Origin: JAWLFY01 sp964462125
GTDB lineage: Bacteria > Planctomycetota > Planctomycetia > Pirellulales > Pirellulaceae
DNA: 7,246 bases
NCBI GenBank assembly: GCA_964462125.1
Contig: CAYWXT010000272.1
Location: 1 to 7,246 of the forward strand
Reading direction: 5' to 3'
Made by a program: the position numbers and the translations under genes. This document shows, piece after piece, positions 4,718-7,246 of this stretch. Position 1 is the stretch's first letter, and each line of letters begins with the position of its first letter. Under the pieces are notes generated by a model. That model searched no databases and had not been told where the DNA came from. It saw nothing but the letters and a program-made list of their open reading frames with translations.

Positions 4718-6458
4718 ACGGCGCGCGATGATCGGCCCGCTCGCCATGTTCTGTCTGGTCGCCGCTGGCTGCTCGTCGCTGTGGCCCGGGAATTCAAATG
4801 ATCCGGAGGAAGAATCGCGGCTTCGCGAGCTGTTGACCGCTCCCAAGCCACCGGCGTTGATTCGCGAAGCGGCGGTGCCGTACGGGCTGCAGTCGATGGC
4901 CGTCGAAGGGGTGGCCGCAGTCAACGGGTTGGCCGGCACCGGAGGCCCCCCCGATCCGTCCCCGTTCCGCGATCAGTTGATCCAGGAAATGAAGCGGGAG
5001 AACGTCAGCGATCCGAACCGGTTCTTGGAAAGCGATACCACGGCGTTGGCTCGCGTTCGCACGATCATTCCGCCCGGAGCCCGACGTGGTGACCCGCTGG
5101 ATCTCCAGGTCATGTCTCCGCCGGAAAGCCGCGCAAGCGATCTGCAGGGCGGCTGGGTGATGAACACCCGACTGCGTCAACAGCAGATGATCCGCAAGAC
5201 GATCCGCAAGAGCGATGTCAAGGCGATCGGGATCGGACCGGTCCTGACCCGCGCCGCCCACACCCCAGAAGACGACCCAGCTCTCAAGCTCGACGGGCTC
5301 GTCCTCGCCGGCGGTCGCGTCCAAGAGGATCGCAAACTCGGCCTGATGCTTCGCCCCCAATACAAACACGTCAAGGTTGCCGCCAATTTAGCCACCGCCA
5401 TCAGCCGTCGCTTTTTCTTCTTCGACGGGACGACACGCCGGGGGATCGCCGACGCGAAGGAAGATGACTTCATCGAAATCGAGGTGCATCCCCGTTACCG
5501 TCGCAATGAACACCGCATGATCGAGGTGATTCGCTCCGTCAGCGGTCGCCCCGATTCAGCGTCGAGCCAGACGCGGTTGGCCGAACTGGCCGAGCAGTTG
5601 GCCGACCCGGCCACGGCCTCCGATGCCGCCCTGCAGCTCGAGGCGATCGGCGAAAATGCGGTCCCCACCCTGTTGGCAGGACTTGAGTCAACGAATCCAG
5701 AACTTCGCTTCTATGCCGCCGAGTCGTTGGCATTCATGGACCGCGAAGAATCGATCGGCCCACTGGAACAGGCCGCGCGGGAGACGCCCGCCTTTCGGCA
5801 TTCCGCCTTCGCCGCCCTGCAAGGCTTCGAGAACTCGCGGGTAGCCGATGCGCTCGACCGACTGATGGACGAACCGAGCTTGGAAACCCGCTACGGCGCT
5901 TTCTGCACCATCCGGCGGCGTCCCGATGGACGACGGCGGCTGCGGGGCGAATCGATAGGGGATTCCTTTCGACTCTATCACGTCGCCTCCGATGCCCGCC
6001 CCGCCATCGTGGTTTCACTCCGCGAGACGGCCGAAATCGTCCTGTTCGGATCCATGTCTCCGATTCAAATTCCCGAGTTCTTCTTCGGGCCCGCTGGGAT
6101 CATGATCAAGCCCGAAGACGACCAGGAGGAAAAGCTTCGAGTCAGCCGCTTTCAACCGGGACAGGATGACCAGCGGACCGTCGTCCCCGCGACACTTGAA
6201 GGCCTGATCGAAGGGGTCGTCGCCGTCGGTGGCGGCTACGGAGAGGTGATCGCCGTGCTTCGCTCCGCCAAAGCCGAAGGCCACATCACCGATCAACTCG
6301 CCTTCGACCCCCTTCCCGAACCGCTGCGAACCTACTACCGAGACGATGAGGAGAGGGACGACAAGGAGGGGGACGACGACGAACAGGGCGAGCAAACTGC
6401 GGACGAACCCCCCAGAGTCGTTCGAAGACTTCGACGAGCGCGAATCTTGAGCCGATGA
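4698..6458 (+). CDS. FlgI-like (P-ring fold) lipoprotein with embedded HEAT-like repeats
   Basis: A 586-residue envelope lipoprotein. The leader has Arg8-10, a hydrophobic stretch and the lipobox VAAGC, with Cys25 the lipidation site. The ATG at 4698 is preferred because it gives this standard leader; the in-frame ATG at 4656 would add 14 residues. Residues about 70-280 resemble the N-terminal part of the flagellar P-ring protein FlgI: NGLAGTGG (76-83), a PPGARRGD segment (125-132, like FlgI PPFAR.G) and LQGGW (149-153). Residues about 289-416 are helical HEAT-like repeats (QLEAIGENAVPTLLAGL, then RFYAAESLAF). About 417-548 resembles the FlgI C-terminus: a TAEIVLFG strand, then a final helix pair around GYGEVIAVLRSAKAEGHI. 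The tail (549-586) is acidic, then strongly basic. A structural, ring-forming or envelope role is inferred. No other flagellar gene is in the window, so a flagellar role is not shown. Confidence 0.85.
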   Translation: MALQGHRRRAMIGPLAMFCLVAAGCSSLWPGNSNDPEEESRLRELLTAPKPPALIREAAVPYGLQSMAVEGVAAVNGLAGTGGPPDPSPFRDQLIQEMKRENVSDPNRFLESDTTALARVRTIIPPGARRGDPLDLQVMSPPESRASDLQGGWVMNTRLRQQQMIRKTIRKSDVKAIGIGPVLTRAAHTPEDDPALKLDGLVLAGGRVQEDRKLGLMLRPQYKHVKVAANLATAISRRFFFFDGTTRRGIADAKEDDFIEIEVHPRYRRNEHRMIEVIRSVSGRPDSASSQTRLAELAEQLADPATASDAALQLEAIGENAVPTLLAGLESTNPELRFYAAESLAFMDREESIGPLEQAARETPAFRHSAFAALQGFENSRVADALDRLMDEPSLETRYGAFCTIRRRPDGRRRLRGESIGDSFRLYHVASDARPAIVVSLRETAEIVLFGSMSPIQIPEFFFGPAGIMIKPEDDQEEKLRVSRFQPGQDDQRTVVPATLEGLIEGVVAVGGGYGEVIAVLRSAKAEGHITDQLAFDPLPEPLRTYYRDDEERDDKEGDDDEQGEQTADEPPRVVRRLRRARILSR

Positions 6459-6569
6459 CGCTAGCCACGGGCTCCAGCACGCCCACGGTCGAGGCCGCAA
6501 TGTCCGCGGTCGGACCGGTCGGCTCTGGGAGCACGCGAAAGTCTGTGCCATTCAGTCTGGATCCCTGTT

Positions 6570-7246
6570 TTACGTGGCGGTGCCGGTGGGCGACTGAAGC
6601 TTCTTCTGCGCCGCCTGCAGGAACTGCAGTGACTCCAGCGGCGTGATCGTGTCAAGGTCGAGTTTTCCGATCTCTTCCAACAACGGATGGTCGGCGAACC
6701 CGAACAGGGTCAGCTGATAGGTCCCCCGCGTCGACTCGCCGGCCGGCGTTGTGATCGTCGGTCGGTCATAAGCGTCGCGGTGATCCGCTTCCAACTGCGA
6801 CAGCACGTCCTTGGCCCGTTCATTCACCGCGGCGGGAACGCCGGCGAGCCGGGCAACGTGGATCCCGTAGCTCTTGTCGGCCCCGCCGCTGACGATGCGG
6901 TGCAGGAACACAACCTCGTCGTTCCACTCTCTCACCGCCACGTTCAAGTTCGCCACCCGCGGCAGGGTCTCCTCCAGTTGCGTCAACTCGTGATAGTGGG
7001 TGGCGAACAGGGTGCGGCAACCGATCTGTTCATGCAAATACTCGGTGATCGCCCACGCCAGAGAGAGGCCGTCGTAGGTGCTGGTGCCGCGGCCGATCTC
7101 GTCCAAGATCACCAGGCTTCGGGAGGTGGCGGTGTTGAGAATCCGCGCCGTCTCGACCATCTCGACCATGAACGTACTCTGGCCGCGGCTCAGTTCATCG
7201 CTCGCCCCGACCCGGGCGAAGATCCGATCGGCAATCCCGATCTCCG
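6570..7246 (-). CDS. mutS: DNA mismatch repair protein MutS, C-terminal part (5' end outside window)
   Basis: The reading frame enters from the right edge and ends at TAA 6570-6572; 224 complete codons are visible. MutS recognises mismatches and small loops in DNA and uses ATP to recruit MutL. Visible are the ABC signature (ELSRGQSTFMVEM, about 7157-7195), Walker B (SLVILDEIGRGTSTYDG, with the catalytic Glu in DE), the conserved ATHYHEL switch motif and the C-terminal helical region. Near the end, QLTLF (6702-6716) is a good beta-clamp-binding motif of the type that tethers MutS to the replication clamp. The final stretch PLESLQFL...KKL matches the usual MutS end. The Walker A motif and the mismatch-binding domains are off the window. 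The gene converges on the lipoprotein gene, with 111 bp between the stop codons and no clear terminator. Confidence 0.97.
   Translation of the reverse strand, partial: EIGIADRIFARVGASDELSRGQSTFMVEMVETARILNTATSRSLVILDEIGRGTSTYDGLSLAWAITEYLHEQIGCRTLFATHYHELTQLEETLPRVANLNVAVREWNDEVVFLHRIVSGGADKSYGIHVARLAGVPAAVNERAKDVLSQLEADHRDAYDRPTITTPAGESTRGTYQLTLFGFADHPLLEEIGKLDLDTITPLESLQFLQAAQKKLQSPTGTAT

Noticed and set aside
6459..6569. Terminator between the convergent lipoprotein and mutS genes
   Set aside because: A GACCGGTC palindrome occurs near 6514-6521, but there is no longer stem and no T-tract on either strand.

Overview
The window is GC-rich bacterial DNA that looks like a planctomycete chromosome, most likely of the Pirellulales. 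The evidence is the gene set. A Tat-exported Gfo/Idh/MocA oxidoreductase is followed by an exported HEAT-repeat protein. A lipoprotein combines a FlgI-like (flagellar P-ring) fold with HEAT-like repeats, an arrangement I recall from planctomycete genomes. Intergenic short palindromes and heptamer strings are also of a type I associate with planctomycetes and verrucomicrobia. The assignment to order is inference.

Layout from left to right. Positions 1-243 hold a non-coding tandem repeat with a unit of about 105-115 bp that continues past the left edge. It ends next to a 14-bp tandem duplication (249-276) that lies over the stop codon of the first gene. Three genes then run leftward on the minus strand. 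In order of transcription they are a small four-helix membrane protein (3684-3325), a Tat-signal Gfo/Idh/MocA oxidoreductase (3215-1926) and a secreted HEAT-repeat protein (1868-264). The last two lie close together and may be co-transcribed. A weak terminator-like hairpin and a possible promoter lie between the membrane protein and the oxidoreductase.

A divergent intergenic region (3685-3893) carries a REP-like palindrome joined directly to seven degenerate heptamers. After it come two plus-strand genes: a small calcineurin-type metallophosphoesterase (3894-4493) and the FlgI/HEAT lipoprotein (4698-6458). At the right edge, facing them on the minus strand, is the 3' end of mutS (6570 to beyond 7246), with its ABC-ATPase signature, Walker B and a C-terminal beta-clamp-binding motif.

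There is no sign of a phage, plasmid, CRISPR or intact insertion sequence. The genes look like chromosomal housekeeping and cell-envelope genes, not one dedicated system. The oxidoreductase, the HEAT protein and the FlgI-like lipoprotein are all predicted to leave the cytoplasm. The most unusual items are the FlgI fold split by a HEAT-like module, the left-edge tandem repeat with its optional perfect palindrome, and the palindrome-plus-heptamer composite.
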